A stretch of 64,000 nt of DNA from Acidaminobacter sp964416305 (GTDB lineage: Bacteria > Bacillota > Clostridia > Peptostreptococcales > Acidaminobacteraceae): contig CAYQDM010000002.1 in assembly GCA_964416305.1 (NCBI GenBank), forward strand, positions 62,001-126,000. Reading direction: 5' to 3'. This document shows, piece by piece, positions 61,635-64,000 of this stretch (within the stretch, counting starts at the first letter, position 1; each line of letters opens with the position of its first letter). Made by a program: the position numbers and the translations under genes. The notes below the pieces were generated by a model. That model was not told where the DNA came from, did not search any database, and was given only the letters and a program-made list of their open reading frames with translations.

Positions 61635-63950
61635 TTACATCTTCCGCGCTTTTTCCTTCATTGCCGCCAGAACCTTCTCCGGCGTCAGCGGCATAGTCGA
61701 CAACCGGATGCCCACGGCCTTGTACACCGCGTTGGCAATGGCAGGCGCCGTAGGCACCATGGCCGGCTCGGCCACACCCCGCGCCCCATAAGGTCCGGTC
61801 TCCTCCGGATTTTCGACAAAAGACACCACCAGCTCCGGCATGTCGTCCGACGTCGGAATCTTATAATCCACGAAAGACTTATTCAGAATCTTGCCGTCCT
61901 TCAGCATCAGCTCTTCATACAATGCCGTGCCCATGCCCTGCAGAATCGCGCCCTCCAGCTGGCCTTCCAGCATCTGCGGATTCACCACCTGGCCCACGTC
62001 AAAGCACGATGCCACCTTCAACACCTTAATGTGCCCCGTCTCCACATCCACTTCAAGATCGACGCCCTGAGCGCCATAAGTCCAGAATGCGACCGGATGC
62101 TCCCCGAGCCCCGTCTTTTTATCAGCATTCCGGATATTCGGAGGGATAAAAGAGCCTCTGCCGATGATTGGTCCATGGACACCGCTGCCATCCTCAAAAG
62201 TCAGGCCAAGGGCCAGCTCGCTGATGGCGACCTTGCGGTCCGGGTAGATCTGGGAGACAATAAACCCATCCCGCATCTCAAGATCCCGCTTGTAAACCCC
62301 AAGTTTGATCTGCGCCAGTTCAAAGAGCTGCGCCTTCGCATCCTGCGCCGCTTCATAAACTGCACGGCCCGCAGAGTAGGTGATCCGGCTCGCCACGGTC
62401 TGCCATTCATATGGCGTATGATCCGTGTCTCCGGTTCGGACCGTAATTTTTTCAGGTGATATCGACAGCACCTCTGCCGCAATTTGTGTCATGACAGTAT
62501 CTGAGCCCTGCCCAATATCCTGGGCACTGACCAGCAGGTGGGCCGTCCCATCTTCATTGAGCTTGATGACTGCGGAGGAAGCCGCATTATTTGGCATGGA
62601 CGGTGCTTTCCAGCCGCAGGCAATCGCTTTGCCCCGGCGTTTGTTTGGTCCGGAGGCAGGCTCTTCCTTGTCCAGCTCAATGTCCCGAATGACATTGTCC
62701 AGGCATTCCATCAGCCCGCATACCTCGACCACTTCGCCGGTCCCGGTGCGTCCTCCCGGTTTCAATCCATTGATGCGCCTGATCTCTACCGGTGATATGC
62801 CAACTTTCTCTGCCACAATATCCAGGTTTTGTTCGATTCCAAAGTGGATCTCGCTCATGCCAAAGCCCCTGTAAGGCCCCCCAACGGGATGATTGGTGTA
62901 GACGCAGTAGGAATCCGTGCAGACATTGTCGATATCATAGGGGCCTGCAGAAGCGTACCCTGCTGCCTTGACTATATTGACGCCATATTCCGTATAGGCG
63001 CCGCCGTCCCAGATAAATTCGTTTTGAACAGCGACAATTTTTCCGTCCTTGCGCACGCCGGTCTTAATAGTCGCATGAAGCCCCTGGCGCACGTATGCGT
63101 TTTCAAACTCATCTTCACGGGAGTAGGTCAGCTTCACCGGACGCCCGTTTGATCTCATGGCCAGCGGAATGATGATGCCTTCGAGAGTCGTCCCGGCTTT
63201 GGAACCGAAGCCGCCCCCCACGGCCGGAGAAATGACGCGCAGCTTGTTGAGAGGTATGTCAAAAGCCGCTGAAAGCGCCTGGCGGACTGCATATGGCGAC
63301 TGGCAGGAAGCCCAGACAGTAAGGTAACCATCCGCATCCATCTGTGCTACGGCAGTGTGGGTTTCAATAGGCACGTGCTGAACGTGGGGCACGAAAAATT
63401 TGTTTTCAAAGACGAAATCCGCTTCTGCAAAGCCCTTGTCGACGTCGCCCTTGCGCAGCTTATAGTGGTTGGAAATATTGGTGCCCGGCTCCGGGAAAAA
63501 GACAGGAGCCACCTTGTAGTCACCCAGATCAGGGTGAACCAGCGGCGCGTTGGGCGCCATTGCCTCCACTGCATTGGTCACAGCCGGCAGGACCTCATAC
63601 TCGACCTTTATCAACTCAACTGCCGCCTGGGCAATGTCCTCACTTTCCGCCGCCACCGCCGCGACAGCCTCACCGCGATACCTGGCCTTGCCGACTGCCA
63701 AAAAGTTCTTGTCCTCAAGATACAGTCCGCCGCGCTTGGTGTAGAATTCGCCTGTTATGACGTCTTTGACGCCCTTCAAGCGAAGGGCTTCAGAGGGATC
63801 AATGGACAGAATCTTCGCATGGGGATGCGGACTGCGCTTGACTGCGACGTACAGCATTCTGGGCATTTTCATGTCATCCACATATTTCAGGGAGCCGGTG
63901 ACCTTCTTGACACCGTCGACCCGTTTAATGCTCTTTCCAACGAACTTCAA
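61635..63950 (-). CDS. xdhA: Xanthine-dehydrogenase-type molybdenum hydroxylase, large subunit
   Basis: Molybdopterin-binding subunit of the xanthine oxidase family, about 771 residues. It has SPAVGGGFGSKAGTTLE, GGPYRGFGMSE, the GQGSDTVMTQIA motif, and near the C-terminus EETGPYGARGVAEPAMVPTA with the catalytic Glu. TTG 63950 has GAGGGGGG 7 nt upstream and gives LKFVGKSIKRVDGVKKVTG; ATG 63968 is the alternative. In anaerobic purine degraders such enzymes interconvert xanthine, hypoxanthine or uric acid. The FeS and FAD subunits are not inside the window; the 3' end of an upstream gene may lie at 63968-64000. Confidence 0.94.
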   Translation of the reverse strand: MKFVGKSIKRVDGVKKVTGSLKYVDDMKMPRMLYVAVKRSPHPHAKILSIDPSEALRLKGVKDVITGEFYTKRGGLYLEDKNFLAVGKARYRGEAVAAVAAESEDIAQAAVELIKVEYEVLPAVTNAVEAMAPNAPLVHPDLGDYKVAPVFFPEPGTNISNHYKLRKGDVDKGFAEADFVFENKFFVPHVQHVPIETHTAVAQMDADGYLTVWASCQSPYAVRQALSAAFDIPLNKLRVISPAVGGGFGSKAGTTLEGIIIPLAMRSNGRPVKLTYSREDEFENAYVRQGLHATIKTGVRKDGKIVAVQNEFIWDGGAYTEYGVNIVKAAGYASAGPYDIDNVCTDSYCVYTNHPVGGPYRGFGMSEIHFGIEQNLDIVAEKVGISPVEIRRINGLKPGGRTGTGEVVEVCGLMECLDNVIRDIELDKEEPASGPNKRRGKAIACGWKAPSMPNNAASSAVIKLNEDGTAHLLVSAQDIGQGSDTVMTQIAAEVLSISPEKITVRTGDTDHTPYEWQTVASRITYSAGRAVYEAAQDAKAQLFELAQIKLGVYKRDLEMRDGFIVSQIYPDRKVAISELALGLTFEDGSGVHGPIIGRGSFIPPNIRNADKKTGLGEHPVAFWTYGAQGVDLEVDVETGHIKVLKVASCFDVGQVVNPQMLEGQLEGAILQGMGTALYEELMLKDGKILNKSFVDYKIPTSDDMPELVVSFVENPEETGPYGARGVAEPAMVPTAPAIANAVYKAVGIRLSTMPLTPEKVLAAMKEKARKM

Positions 63951-64000
63951 GGTGAATCCCCCCCTCATTAGTCGTTCCCGAGTCCAACCCGGTTCTGATC

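Overview
The window reads as a stretch of chromosome from an anaerobic, endospore-lineage Firmicute of class Clostridia with mid-range GC. The evidence is gene content: a SCIFF peptide with its radical-SAM maturase, HemZ, a YjjI/YjjW glycyl-radical pair, a T-box leader, a SpoIID/LytB protein, a bifunctional Rel, a PduT-like microcompartment shell protein, and a purine-type catabolic cluster with a molybdenum hydroxylase. The species cannot be named from this alone. Nearly everything is on the minus strand. The only plus-strand genes are a Fur-family regulator (43.2 kb) and a copper-export operon (45.1-48.4 kb). No rRNA, tRNA, CRISPR array, transposase or phage gene was seen.

0-24 kb is housekeeping. 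In minus-strand order from the right it holds yjjW-like, ruvA-ruvB-spoIID, queA-tgt-yajC, scfA-scfB-gamma carbonic anhydrase-secD-secF, lapA-recJ, apt, rel-dtd, an MBL-fold hydrolase-hemZ, T-box-aspS, and at the left edge an rseC-like gene. That last gene has an in-frame TGA exactly where the first Cys of a CxxCxxC motif is expected. A small hairpin follows the TGA, so it is a candidate selenoprotein.

22-32 kb holds the glycyl-radical enzyme YjjI, an ECF sigma/anti-sigma pair, an NhaC-type antiporter behind a GlnK/GlnL-like two-component system, and xpt. 32-36.5 kb holds a BmrC/BmrD-like heterodimeric ABC exporter. Its leader contains an unannotated 26-codon ORF and two intrinsic terminators, the layout of ribosome-mediated attenuation. 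36.5-43 kb holds a large acidic coiled-coil protein of unknown function, a PduO-type cobalamin adenosyltransferase, a G3E GTPase, a lone PduT-like shell protein and a GGDEF/HD-GYP signalling protein.

43-51.8 kb holds regulators, two cyclase-family hydrolases, the copper operon (behind a Fur-like operator), two membrane proteins of unknown function and a MATE exporter. 52-64 kb is a catabolic cluster: xanthine-dehydrogenase-type subunit, NCS2 permease, PucR regulator, DUF2877, FdrA, a split-off FdrA C-terminal domain, DUF1116, a cyclase-family amidohydrolase and a CaiB-type CoA transferase. FdrA/DUF1116/DUF2877 correspond to the oxamate carbamoyltransferase set of allantoin degradation, here combined with hydrolase and CoA-transferase genes.

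Across the window run short dispersed motifs that the genes do not explain. One is a GGTC-N-GACC hairpin motif (GGTCTGACCCC), dense in the first 11 kb, found in intergenic DNA and in all reading frames of genes, tandemly repeated in frame inside hemZ, and present in an enlarged-loop form. Others are a GCCGATGGTCAC motif in several gene gaps and a GGTGTCAGACACC cluster. They look like families of small mobile or REP-like sequences.
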